DNA of 64,000 nt from positions 2,914,001 through 2,978,000 of the forward strand of contig JAWKIO010000005.1 of the NCBI GenBank assembly GCA_041394265.1, read 5' to 3'. The notes below the pieces were generated by a model. The model did not search any database and was not told where the DNA came from. It saw only the letters and a program-made list of their open reading frames with translations. The first letter of the stretch is position 1. Every line of letters starts with the position of its first letter. Shown piece by piece: positions 7,379-15,464 of the stretch. Made by a program: the position numbers and the translations under genes. The DNA comes from Acidimicrobiales bacterium. GTDB taxonomy: Bacteria; Actinomycetota; Acidimicrobiia; Acidimicrobiales; SZUA-35.

Positions 7379-9108
7379 CCGTGATCGACAACAACCCCGC
7401 CGGCGACGGTGGGGCTGCCGGCGACAGCCCGCAGTTCCTGAGCACTCTGGAGAAGTCCGAGGCGTTCCAACTCTCACCCGGTGAGAAGAAGTTCATCGGC
7501 TGGCACATCGGTGTTGCCGTCGCAGCACTCGCCGTCGGCTCGCTCTTCGGGCCCCTCCAGGCCTTCCAGTTCAGCGGCGTCGACTTCTATCCCTACCTCG
7601 AGCCGGTCATCAAGTCCTACTACCAGGGCCTGACCCTCCACGGTGTGCTCAACGCCCTCGTGTGGACCACCTTCTTCATCATGGGGTTCACCAACCTCAC
7701 CACGATGAAGGGCCTCGGCCGATCACTCTCGCACCCCAAGATCAACCAGGCCGGCTTCGCCACCATGGTGGTCGGTCTGCTGATGGCGGCGGTCCCGCTG
7801 CTGCTCAACAAGGCGACGGTGCTCTACACCTTCTACCCGCCGCTGAAGGCCAACGCCTTCTTCTACCTCGGCCTGGCCCTGGTCATCATCGGCAGCTGGA
7901 TCGAAGGCCTCGGCTTCTACCTCACGCTCGCCGCCTGGCGGAAGGAGAACCCCGGGGTCCGCTCGCCCTTCATCGCCCTCGCCAACATCATCAACTCGGC
8001 CATGTGGCAGATCGCCACGCTGGGCATCGCCGTCGAGGTGTTGACCATGCTGTTGCCGTGGTCGCTCGGCTGGATCGATGCCACCGATCCCGAGCTGGCT
8101 CGAACCTACTTCTGGTTCACGGGCCACCCGCTCGTGTACTTCTGGCTGCTGCCCGCCTACACCTCGTGGTACGGCATGCTGCCCAAGCAGGTCGGCGGCA
8201 AGCTGTTCAGCGACTCACTCGCCCGCTTCGCCTTCTGGATGTTCCTCATCGTGTCGGTGCCGGTTGGCTTCCACCACCAGTTCACCGATCCGGGTGTGCC
8301 CCAGACCTGGAAGTGGATCCACGCCCTCCTCACCTACTCGGTGTTCTTCCCGTCCACCATCACCCTGTTCACGGTCGTCGCCTCGCTCGAGTACGGCGCC
8401 CGCAAGCGGGGCGGCACCGGGCTGATCGGCTGGATCCGAGCCCTGCCGTGGAACGACCCATCGGTCGCCACCCAGCTGCTGGCCGGCCTGCTGTTCATGT
8501 TCGGCGGCATCGGTGGTCTCACCAACGCCAGCTACAACATCAACCTGGTCATCCACAACACCGCCTGGGTTCCCGGTCACTTCCACCTCACCGTGGCCTC
8601 GGCCGTCACGATGTCCTTCATGGGCATCAGCTTCTGGATGGTCCCGTATCTCTCCGGGCGCAAGCTCTGGAGCCAGAAGTGGGCGCTCATCCAGACCTGG
8701 ACCTGGTTCGTCGGCATGGTGATCTTCTCGAACGCCATGCACGTCGTCGGTCTCCTCGGCGCCCCTCGTCGTACGCCGCTGGGTGATGCGCTGTACGTTC
8801 CCGAGGCGTGGAACGGTCACCTGATGCGGGTCTCGATCGGTGGGTTCATCCTGCTGGTCTCGGCCACGATCTATGTCTTCGGTATGGCCAAGACGATGCT
8901 CGGCCCGAAGGTCGACCCGTCTGAACTGCCCACCATGCCGATCGCCGACAGCCTGCGAAGCGCCCAGCTCACCCCGGTGTGGCTCGACAGCTTCAAGCCG
9001 TGGCTCATCGGCGCCGGCCTGCTGTTGGTCATCGCCTACGGACCTCAGCTTGTCGACCAGATCCTCAACATGAACCTCAACGCCCCGGGCTTCCCCGGCG
9101 CCTACTAA
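7375..9108 (+). CDS. Cytochrome c oxidase subunit I, B (ba3) type
   Basis: A 577-residue polytopic haem-copper oxidase subunit. Visible ligands are H89 (LTLHGVLNALV) for the low-spin haem; H251 and Y255 (TGHPLVYFWLLP), the CuB His-Tyr cross-link pair; H300/H301 (FHHQFTDPG) for CuB; and H402/H404 (PGHFHLT) for the two haems. The length and pattern match family B. It reduces oxygen to water with proton pumping in the cytoplasmic membrane. B-type oxidases usually have high oxygen affinity. No subunit III gene is found nearby, which is normal for this class. Confidence 0.95.
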   Translation: MTVIDNNPAGDGGAAGDSPQFLSTLEKSEAFQLSPGEKKFIGWHIGVAVAALAVGSLFGPLQAFQFSGVDFYPYLEPVIKSYYQGLTLHGVLNALVWTTFFIMGFTNLTTMKGLGRSLSHPKINQAGFATMVVGLLMAAVPLLLNKATVLYTFYPPLKANAFFYLGLALVIIGSWIEGLGFYLTLAAWRKENPGVRSPFIALANIINSAMWQIATLGIAVEVLTMLLPWSLGWIDATDPELARTYFWFTGHPLVYFWLLPAYTSWYGMLPKQVGGKLFSDSLARFAFWMFLIVSVPVGFHHQFTDPGVPQTWKWIHALLTYSVFFPSTITLFTVVASLEYGARKRGGTGLIGWIRALPWNDPSVATQLLAGLLFMFGGIGGLTNASYNINLVIHNTAWVPGHFHLTVASAVTMSFMGISFWMVPYLSGRKLWSQKWALIQTWTWFVGMVIFSNAMHVVGLLGAPRRTPLGDALYVPEAWNGHLMRVSIGGFILLVSATIYVFGMAKTMLGPKVDPSELPTMPIADSLRSAQLTPVWLDSFKPWLIGAGLLLVIAYGPQLVDQILNMNLNAPGFPGAY

Positions 9109-9118
9109 GCCGGTACCG

Positions 9119-11332
9119 GTGCGTATCACCGAATCTCTCGAGCGAGTTTCACTGAAGGCCGAGCGGCCCGTCCGCTCGGCCGTTCGGTCTCAGCGGTTCA
9201 ACCCGCTGCCGCACGCCGGCACGATCTCGGTCGTGCTGCTCGCGGTCGTGATCGTCACCGGGCTGTACCTCACGCTCTTCTACCAATTCGGGTTCGAGGC
9301 GTCATACCGGGCTGTTTCCCGGATGGAGGACCACCCCATCCAGCGGGTGGCTCGCTCGATCCACCGGTTCGCTTCGGCCGGCATGGTGCTCACGACGGTC
9401 GTGCATGCGTGGCGCATCTTCGTGGCCTCTCGCTTCTCGGGCCCACGGAGCGCACGCTGGCTCACCGGCCTGGCCGCGTTGATCCTCGTGTGGTTGGCCG
9501 GTGTCACCGGCTACTGGTTGATCTGGGACGCTCGGGCCCAGGCGCTCACGGAAGCGTTCAACCGGATCGCCACCGCAACCGGCGCCGGTTCGGCGTTCGT
9601 CGTCCGCTCGATCGTCGGACCCCACGCCGGTGGCGGTTCCGGTGTGATGCTGGCCATTTGGTTCGCCCACGTCGGCCTCACCGTTGCGATCGGCTACTTC
9701 ACCTGGCGACACGTGCGTCGCAGCCGTCTGCCGTGGCTGCCGCCGAGGCACTGGAGCGCTGCGATGATCGTGGCGCTCGTGATCGCCGGGATCGCCCTGC
9801 CAGTCGGCATGCTCGACCCCGCCGACTTCTCGGTGGCTGCGGTCGACGTGCCGCTCGATCCGTTCGTCATGTTCCTCCTCCCGCCGCTGCTGTCGGTGTC
9901 TCCGTGGTGGGTGCTCGCCGTCCTGGTTGCGGTCCTCGGCGCCGCTGCGCTCGTGCCGAGGCTCTTCGGCCACGACACGCCGGTCGTGGTCATCGACGAC
10001 GCTGCGTGCACCGGCTGCGACCTGTGCGTGATCGACTGCCCGTACCAGGCGCTGTCCCTGGTGGAGGCCGAGGGCTCTCGACGCGGCTCGATCGCCGTGG
10101 TGGACGCGGCCGCCTGCGTCGGTTGCGGGATCTGCGTCGGCTCGTGCTCGTTCGGCGCCATGGAGCTGCCGGGGTTCCAGGCCCCCGAAACGATCGATCC
10201 CGAGGGGCACGCCGTCGTCATCGCCTGCCAGCGACACGTGCATCAGTCGGGGATTGACGTCAACGAAACGCCCGTGGTGCTTGGTGCCTTGGCGGCGACC
10301 GGTGACCAGCCCAAGATCGTCGAGGTGCCGTGCACCGGCATGGTGCACCCGCAGGCCGTTGGCGCGCTCATGAACCACGGTGCCACCGGAGTACACATCG
10401 TGGGCTGCGCTCCTGGCGACTGTGCCTACGGCATCGGCAACGTGCTCGTCGATGAGCGCCTCCAATCCGAACGTGCGCCGCACGTGCCGGCCAAGTTCGC
10501 CGGTGTCGCCAAGGAAGACTTCGTCAGCCCGCTCGATCTGCGCGCCGCGATCGAGCATCCGGGTGCGCATCCATCGGCCGACGCCAACGATCTTCCATCC
10601 GCCCGTCGTGGTGCGGTCGCGGCCGCCGTCCTCGTCGGCCTCTCCGTCTTCCTCGTGGCGTTGTCCACCTGGGCACCGTTCCGCTCCGGCGCCGACGAGG
10701 CGGCCGTCAGGGTGGTCGTCGACCATCAACCGGGGTTCCGGCTCGTCGGACAACCCGACCCCACGGGCGTGCTCGGCGCCGACGTCGAGATCGAGGTGCT
10801 GGTCGACGGCAACTCCGTCGAACGCCGAACCGTCTCGATGGCTGGCGACGCTGCCGTCGGGCTCATCGACGTGTCGGCCGAGCCCGGTGCGCATCAGGTG
10901 TCGGTGGTGCTGCACGAAGGCTCGACCACGCCGACCGTGCTGTTCGAAGGCGAGGCCACGCTCGATGCCGGCAAGCGTCTGGTGATCGAGGCAGTCGATG
11001 AGCCGCCACCTCCGGGCGTCGACGATGGTCGAGATGTCTTCGACGACAACACCCGAGGTGGCTGCGGGATCTGCCACTCGACCACGCCAGGTGACGACGG
11101 CATCGGCCCCAGCCTGGCAGGAATCGGGACCCAAGCCGGCGATCGGATCGCCGGACTCGATGCGAACGAGTACCTCCGTCAGTCGATCCTCGACCCCGAC
11201 GCCTACATCGTCGAGGGCTACCGGGCCGGACAGATGCTCCCGTTCTACAACGAACGCCTCAGCACCGACGACCTCGATGCGCTCGTGCTCTACCTCGAGA
11301 GCCTCACCGGCGACACAGGAGAGGGAGAATGA
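9119..11332 (+). CDS. Cytochrome b / bis-[4Fe-4S] / MvhD-like / cytochrome c fusion protein
   Basis: A 737-residue multidomain redox protein. Residues 1-280 form a cytochrome b N-terminal domain with both haem pairs (H82/H96 and H184/H198, each H-x13-H). Residues 291-350 hold two ferredoxin motifs (CTGCDLCVIDCP, CVGCGICVGSCS). Residues 365-450 resemble the delta subunit of methyl-viologen hydrogenase / FlpD (ACQRH, VPCTGMVHP, GCAPGDCAYGIGN). A membrane helix at 499-518 and a beta-rich region follow, and a cytochrome c domain ends the chain (CGICH, C649/C652/H653; candidate ligand M706). The start is a GTG 10 bp after subunit I. It could link a cytoplasmic low-potential donor to quinone and the oxidase; this role is inference. 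Confidence 0.85.
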   Translation: MRITESLERVSLKAERPVRSAVRSQRFNPLPHAGTISVVLLAVVIVTGLYLTLFYQFGFEASYRAVSRMEDHPIQRVARSIHRFASAGMVLTTVVHAWRIFVASRFSGPRSARWLTGLAALILVWLAGVTGYWLIWDARAQALTEAFNRIATATGAGSAFVVRSIVGPHAGGGSGVMLAIWFAHVGLTVAIGYFTWRHVRRSRLPWLPPRHWSAAMIVALVIAGIALPVGMLDPADFSVAAVDVPLDPFVMFLLPPLLSVSPWWVLAVLVAVLGAAALVPRLFGHDTPVVVIDDAACTGCDLCVIDCPYQALSLVEAEGSRRGSIAVVDAAACVGCGICVGSCSFGAMELPGFQAPETIDPEGHAVVIACQRHVHQSGIDVNETPVVLGALAATGDQPKIVEVPCTGMVHPQAVGALMNHGATGVHIVGCAPGDCAYGIGNVLVDERLQSERAPHVPAKFAGVAKEDFVSPLDLRAAIEHPGAHPSADANDLPSARRGAVAAAVLVGLSVFLVALSTWAPFRSGADEAAVRVVVDHQPGFRLVGQPDPTGVLGADVEIEVLVDGNSVERRTVSMAGDAAVGLIDVSAEPGAHQVSVVLHEGSTTPTVLFEGEATLDAGKRLVIEAVDEPPPPGVDDGRDVFDDNTRGGCGICHSTTPGDDGIGPSLAGIGTQAGDRIAGLDANEYLRQSILDPDAYIVEGYRAGQMLPFYNERLSTDDLDALVLYLESLTGDTGEGE

Positions 11333-11346
11333 ACTATCGAAACTCG

Positions 11347-11763
11347 TCAGGGCTCGGGGAAGATCTCCTCGGTGCCCACCCCGTCCTCACCGAAGGTGAC
11401 GCGCTCGCCGATGAGGTTGCCGTCCTCGTCGACGGTGTACGTGGCGGTTCCCTCGGTGATCTCGATGGCCGAGGCGGTGGTCGACCACTCGACGTCGAGC
11501 GTGTTGCCCCGCAAGCGGCCGACGCCCTCGTGGATGCCGCCGGTGACGAGCCATTCCATGTTGTAGATGTCGGGGTCGTCGGTGGCGACGATCGTGACGG
11601 TGCCGGAGTACTCGACCCCGCCGGGATCGACCCCGTTGACGCTGTAGACGCCGACGATCCCCTCGCCGTCCTCGAGCGAGTCGCCGGGGAACGCACAGGC
11701 GCCGAGACCGATCGACAACACGACAGCAGCAAGGGTGTTCCGGGCGCGAGCAATGGGGGTCAT
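11347..11763 (-). CDS. Small predicted lipoprotein, antisense to the neighbouring operon
   Basis: A 138-residue protein with a lipoprotein signal peptide ending in the lipobox LGAC (Cys about residue 22). The rest is acidic and beta-rich (VGVYSVNGVDPGG, SGTVTIVATDD) and looks like a small outer-surface beta fold. Function is unknown. The start is the ATG at 11763, with CAGAAT 6 bases upstream as a possible leaderless promoter. It sits on the strand opposite to the oxidase operon, between the fusion gene and the first SCO gene, and its promoter must overlap the 5' end of that SCO gene. Confidence 0.7.
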   Translation of the reverse strand: MTPIARARNTLAAVVLSIGLGACAFPGDSLEDGEGIVGVYSVNGVDPGGVEYSGTVTIVATDDPDIYNMEWLVTGGIHEGVGRLRGNTLDVEWSTTASAIEITEGTATYTVDEDGNLIGERVTFGEDGVGTEEIFPEP

Positions 11764-11769
11764 GGGTTC

Positions 11770-12438
11770 ATTCTGCCCCGCTGGGCGAAGGCGGCGATCG
11801 GGGCCTTGGTCCTGATCATCGCCGGTGCGATGGCCTTCGCCATCTTCCAGCCGATCACCGTGCTTCCGCGTATGCGGTTGGCTCCCGGGTTCGGCGTGAC
11901 CGACCAGTCCGGCCAGCTGTTCACGAGCGAGACCACCCGCGGCACCGTGACCCTGTACAGCTTCAGCTCGCTCGATTGCGACGACCGGTGCCTCGAACTC
12001 GCCGACACCCTCAGCGACGTCGAAGAGCGCATCGCCGCCGATCCGAACCTCGACGAGGTCGACGTGCGGCTCGTGACGATCGCGCTGGATGCCGACGCAA
12101 CGCCCGAACAGCTCCGGTCGGCCGCCGACGCGAGTGGGGCCGATGGCGAGACCTGGCGGTGGGTCGGCGGGTCCGAGACCCAGATCGAGAACCTCGTCGG
12201 TGTCGGCTTCAAGCGCTACTTCGAGTATCAATCCGACGGCTCGATCGCCTACGACGGCGGTTTCGTGATCGTCGACGGTTGGGGCGTCGTGCGAGGCGAC
12301 TACAAATACCAGACACTGTCCGATGACGCCGACAAACTCGCCCGCCACCTGGGCCTGCTCGGCGCCGAGATCCGCTATGCCTCGGGTGCCGGGGCACTGG
12401 CCTATGAAGCGGCCCACCTCTTCCTCTGCTACCCCTGA
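11770..12438 (+). CDS. SCO1/SenC-like copper-delivery protein, atypical
   Basis: The protein has an N-terminal membrane anchor (ALVLIIAGAMAFAIF) and a thioredoxin fold with the SCO Cys-x3-Cys motif (LDCDDRC). The copper-binding His expected in a DHT-like motif is absent; the matching strand reads YDGGFVIVDGWG. It may be a thiol-disulfide protein rather than a copper carrier. The start is uncertain: a suitable N-terminus (LPRWAKAA) has only ATT (11770) or CTG (11773) available, the nearest ordinary codons are TTG 11806 and ATG 11830, and the frame stays open back to an ATG at 11329 that would be antisense to the lipoprotein. It belongs with the oxidase assembly genes. Confidence 0.7.
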   Translation: MLPRWAKAAIGALVLIIAGAMAFAIFQPITVLPRMRLAPGFGVTDQSGQLFTSETTRGTVTLYSFSSLDCDDRCLELADTLSDVEERIAADPNLDEVDVRLVTIALDADATPEQLRSAADASGADGETWRWVGGSETQIENLVGVGFKRYFEYQSDGSIAYDGGFVIVDGWGVVRGDYKYQTLSDDADKLARHLGLLGAEIRYASGAGALAYEAAHLFLCYP

Positions 12439-12476
12439 GCCCCACCATCCCGAGCACCACCATCCCGAGAACGACC

Positions 12477-13145
12477 ATGACCGCCACTGTCGACAGCCCC
12501 GCCCCCACACCGCCCGCCGCCGAGACTCGTCCACGCTCGCGTTGGCCCCGCCTACTCGTCGGCTTCGTGGTCATCGCCGCGCTGGTATTCGCTGCCGGGA
12601 AGGTGGCGCTCGGTCGGTTCGCTCCGCACCTGTATGCCGGCTCGATTCTGCAGGGCGACGAGTCGGCGCCACCGCTCGATGGGTTGATGCTCTCCGACGG
12701 CCGTCCAGCCGACCTGTCGTTGTTCGATGGCAAGCTCGTCATCGTCTACTTCGGCTACATGAACTGCCCTGACGTCTGCCCCACGGCGCTGAGCGACGTT
12801 GCTGCGGCGCTCGATCTCATGCCGTCCGATGCCGCGGCCGACGTCCAGCTGGTCATGGTCTCGGTCGACCCGGCCCGCGACTCGTTGGAGGACCTGGGGA
12901 ACTTCGTCGGTTCGTTCGACCCCACGTTCCTCGGCGCCGGCGCCGACCTGGAGGCGATCGACAAGGTCGCAACGCAGTACGGGGTCTACTACGCGTACGG
13001 CGAGGGCGACGTCGAGTCCGGCTACACCGTCGACCACACCGCCACGCTGATGGGCATCGACACCGAGGGCAAGCTCCGCATCCTCTGGTCGCCCGAGGTC
13101 ACCCGCCCGCAGTTGGCCGCCGACTTCGAAGCGTTGCTCGACTGA
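12477..13145 (+). CDS. SCO1/SenC copper chaperone for cytochrome oxidase assembly
   Basis: A 222-residue membrane-anchored thioredoxin-fold protein. One helix (about residues 26-45) is followed by an external domain with CPDVCP and a downstream VDHTA, so the two Cys and the His that bind copper in SCO proteins are all present. These proteins deliver copper to or reduce the CuA site of subunit II. It lies 38 bp after the atypical SCO gene and closes the oxidase gene group. The contrast with its neighbour suggests the pair divide the copper-binding and thiol roles. Confidence 0.9.
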   Translation: MTATVDSPAPTPPAAETRPRSRWPRLLVGFVVIAALVFAAGKVALGRFAPHLYAGSILQGDESAPPLDGLMLSDGRPADLSLFDGKLVIVYFGYMNCPDVCPTALSDVAAALDLMPSDAAADVQLVMVSVDPARDSLEDLGNFVGSFDPTFLGAGADLEAIDKVATQYGVYYAYGEGDVESGYTVDHTATLMGIDTEGKLRILWSPEVTRPQLAADFEALLD

Positions 13146-13203
13146 GGCCGAGCGGCCGATACCGCGAATCAACACGCGGTCCTCGCTGCTAGGTTCGACG
13201 CCG

Positions 13204-13902
13204 ATGGCCCCCGCCACCGTCCCGAAACTCCGCAAGGCCCTCAAAGCACAGGCACCCGGTCTGTCGGCCGAGCGCGGGTTGTGGGATCGAGGCCACACCA
13301 TCGTCGTCGGGATCGACGAGGTCGGTCGAGGCGCCTGGGCCGGTCCGCTGACCATCGGGGCCGTCGTCGCTCCACGGGATCGTCGCATCTACAAGCTGCG
13401 TGACTCCAAACAGCTCACCGAATCCGAGCGCGAAGGCCTGTTCGACCGCATCACCGACTGGGCCGAGGCGTGGGCCGTCGGCCACGCCAGCTTCGCGGAG
13501 TGTGACGAGCTCGGCATGTCGGCGGCTCAGCGCCTGGCTGCCCGACGGGCCCTGGCCGGGCTGGGACTCGAGCCCGACGCCGTCATCCTCGACGGGAAGT
13601 GGGATTTCGTCGGCCATCGCAACACCACATTGCTGGTCAAGGCCGACGCCAAGTGTTTGTCCGTGGCCGCCGCCTCGATCCTGGCCAAGGTCACCCGAGA
13701 CCGCATGATGCGGGAGGCAGCCGAGCACTATCCGGCCTACAACTTCGACAACAACAAGGGGTACCCCTGTCCGAAGCACCGCATGGCGCTGCAGGGCTAC
13801 GGACCGACCGCCATCCATCGCCAGTCGTGGGCGTTCATGGATTCGCTCGGCTGGACCGACCGTCGTCGGATCCGTCCGGGCGGTCAGATCGAGCTGTTCT
13901 GA
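13204..13902 (+). CDS. rnhB: Ribonuclease HII
   Basis: A 232-residue protein that cleaves RNA in RNA-DNA hybrids and removes misincorporated ribonucleotides. The catalytic signature GIDEVGRGAWAGP carries the Asp-Glu pair; the other acidic residues lie in VILDGKWDF and in AKVTRDR. NNKGYPCPKHRMAL is the usual C-terminal motif. The ATG at 13204 has TAGGTT ending 8 bases upstream, so the message is probably leaderless. The next gene starts in its stop codon (TGATG). Confidence 0.95.
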   Translation: MAPATVPKLRKALKAQAPGLSAERGLWDRGHTIVVGIDEVGRGAWAGPLTIGAVVAPRDRRIYKLRDSKQLTESEREGLFDRITDWAEAWAVGHASFAECDELGMSAAQRLAARRALAGLGLEPDAVILDGKWDFVGHRNTTLLVKADAKCLSVAAASILAKVTRDRMMREAAEHYPAYNFDNNKGYPCPKHRMALQGYGPTAIHRQSWAFMDSLGWTDRRRIRPGGQIELF

Positions 13903-14663
13903 TGTGGGGTCGAGCACCGGTTGGGATCGGAGCTCGGGGCATCGCCTCGTCGGTCGTCGCCCCGGTCGTCTGCTCCGTCGTCATCGTGCTGCTCGCCGCC
14001 GGCTGCTCGTCGAGTGCGAGCGACGTCTCCGGCGCAACGGATGCGGCCGAGGGGCGTACGTTCTGTGACCAGGCGGCCGCGCTGCAGACCTTCCAGAACG
14101 ACGCTGCGGTCGATCTCGCCGACCCCACCAAGGCGCCGGCGTTCATCGAGGTGGCCATCGATCAGCTGAAGGTGCTGGGCGAGAAGGCACCGGACGACAT
14201 CAAGCCCGAGATCGACCAGGTCGTCGCCGGCTATGAAGCGCTCGATGCCGAACTGGCAGCGAGCGACTACCGGCTCGACGCCCTGCTCGTCTCGGACTAC
14301 CAGGACCCCGAGGCCAGCGCCGCCAACGATCGGCTCGACACATTCCTCGGCATCGAATGTGGCTTGCGGGCCGGTCGCCCCGACATCGATGCACCGCAGC
14401 CGTTCAGCGCAGCCGAGCTCGAGGCGCTGATCAACCCCGATGGCGCGTCGGCGCCGGCCGAGCCGACCGTCGATGACGCCACCCTGATCGACCTGCTGAC
14501 CACCAGCGTCGGTCTGACCTCGGCCCAGGCCGAGTGCCTGGTGGGCGGTCTCGGCGACGATGCCGCTGCTGTCCTGCTCGGCGACCCGCTCGTCGGTGAA
14601 GCGAAGGCCGACTTCGACGCATTGCTGGCCGACTGTTCGATCGACCCGGAGGAAATTGGATGA
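13902..14663 (+). CDS. Predicted lipoprotein of unknown function
   Basis: A 253-residue protein with a signal peptide and lipobox LLAAGC (Cys about residue 31). It has two parts: a helical region with spaced Cys (RTFCDQAAALQTF ... IECGLRAG), then a C-terminal domain starting DDATLIDLLTTSVGL with two more Cys (AECLVGGLG, LADCSID). That C-terminal pattern resembles the end of the lipoprotein at 53180-53728. Both appear to be small secreted disulfide-bonded domains. Its ATG overlaps the rnhB stop and its own stop overlaps the next gene, so the three are co-translated. Not assignable to a function. Confidence 0.75.
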   Translation: MWGRAPVGIGARGIASSVVAPVVCSVVIVLLAAGCSSSASDVSGATDAAEGRTFCDQAAALQTFQNDAAVDLADPTKAPAFIEVAIDQLKVLGEKAPDDIKPEIDQVVAGYEALDAELAASDYRLDALLVSDYQDPEASAANDRLDTFLGIECGLRAGRPDIDAPQPFSAAELEALINPDGASAPAEPTVDDATLIDLLTTSVGLTSAQAECLVGGLGDDAAAVLLGDPLVGEAKADFDALLADCSIDPEEIG

Positions 14664-15061
14664 ACCGCTTCTACGTCCCTGGACTCGCGTTGGGCGGCTG
14701 GACCGTGCTGTTGTGGTTCACTCGAGTTCGCAACGTGCTCGCCGACACCGCACTCGAAGGCTGGAGCCGGACCTGGCAGCTCGGGATCTCGGTGATCTTC
14801 GTGGTCGTCGCCGTGGTCCTGATCGGTCTGAGCCTGGTGAAGGGCAACCCGGCCGTGCGAACCATGGCCATCCGGGTCAGCCTTGGACTCGCCGCGTTCG
14901 GCAGCGTGTGGTGGGCGATCCGCGGCGTGAACACGATGTTCAACGATCACAGTGTTGCCTTCAAGCTGGTGCACGCCGTGTTGGCGATCGGCACGATCGC
15001 GATCAGCGCCTGGGTGCTGAACGGCCAGCGACGGCGCCTGGTCGCGGCCGAGCTGGTCTGA
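14660..15061 (+). CDS. Small integral membrane protein
   Basis: A 133-residue protein with about four hydrophobic segments (VPGLALGGWTVLLWF, LGISVIFVVVAVVLIGLSLV, AIRVSLGLAAFGSVWWAI, AFKLVHAVLAIGTIAISAWVL). I do not recognise the family. It overlaps the lipoprotein stop by ATGA and is the third gene of the rnhB group. Confidence 0.65.
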   Translation: MNRFYVPGLALGGWTVLLWFTRVRNVLADTALEGWSRTWQLGISVIFVVVAVVLIGLSLVKGNPAVRTMAIRVSLGLAAFGSVWWAIRGVNTMFNDHSVAFKLVHAVLAIGTIAISAWVLNGQRRRLVAAELV

Positions 15062-15140
15062 GGTTCCCGCCGCGACTGCGGGGCTCCGGTAGCCGTCAGG
15101 TTCCACAAGCGAGGCGAGAGTTGGTACGCTCGCCCCCGTT

Positions 15141-15464
15141 ATGGGTGAACCAGTGAATGTGATCCAGAAGGCATCGAGCCGCCACGGCATCGTGCGCTTT
15201 GAAACCAACCGTTCCTTCACTGGCATGGGCCATGAGCGGTACTTCCGAGGTGATGAGATCCACGGCCACCGCCCGCCCGACCGCCTCGCCGCCAAGCTCT
15301 TCGAGACCGGCCAGGTCGACGAGGTCCACGTCTACGCCCAGACGGTCACGGTGGTGCTCGCTGCCGGTGGTTCGGCCGATGGGCTCGCCGACGTGATCCG
15401 CGACCTCTACACCTACTACCTCCCCGGTGTGGAAGTCCCCACCGAGGAGTCGTTCAACGTCTGA
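15141..15464 (+). CDS. Nfu/NifU N-terminal-domain-like protein
   Basis: A 107-residue protein. The pattern FETNRSFTGMGHERYF ... RLAAKLFETGQVDEVHVYAQTVTVVL resembles the scaffold domain found at the N-terminus of Nfu proteins, which reads LAxxLFxxxGVxxVxxxxxxVTV. No CxxC cluster site is present, so iron-sulfur scaffolding is not shown. A TACGCT box ends 10 bases before the ATG. The downstream kinase frame overlaps its 3' end. Confidence 0.6.
   Translation: MGEPVNVIQKASSRHGIVRFETNRSFTGMGHERYFRGDEIHGHRPPDRLAAKLFETGQVDEVHVYAQTVTVVLAAGGSADGLADVIRDLYTYYLPGVEVPTEESFNV

Noticed and set aside
9302..11134. Long open frame (610 codons) on the minus strand
   Set aside because: It is antisense to the redox fusion gene, which has clear haem and cluster motifs. 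The frame is charged and low-complexity, typical of high-GC shadow frames.
11329..11769. N-terminal extension of the first SCO gene from an ATG overlapping the fusion-gene stop
   Set aside because: The extension is antisense to a lipoprotein with a clear signal peptide and has no family similarity, so it is not taken as coding, although coupling cannot be fully excluded.
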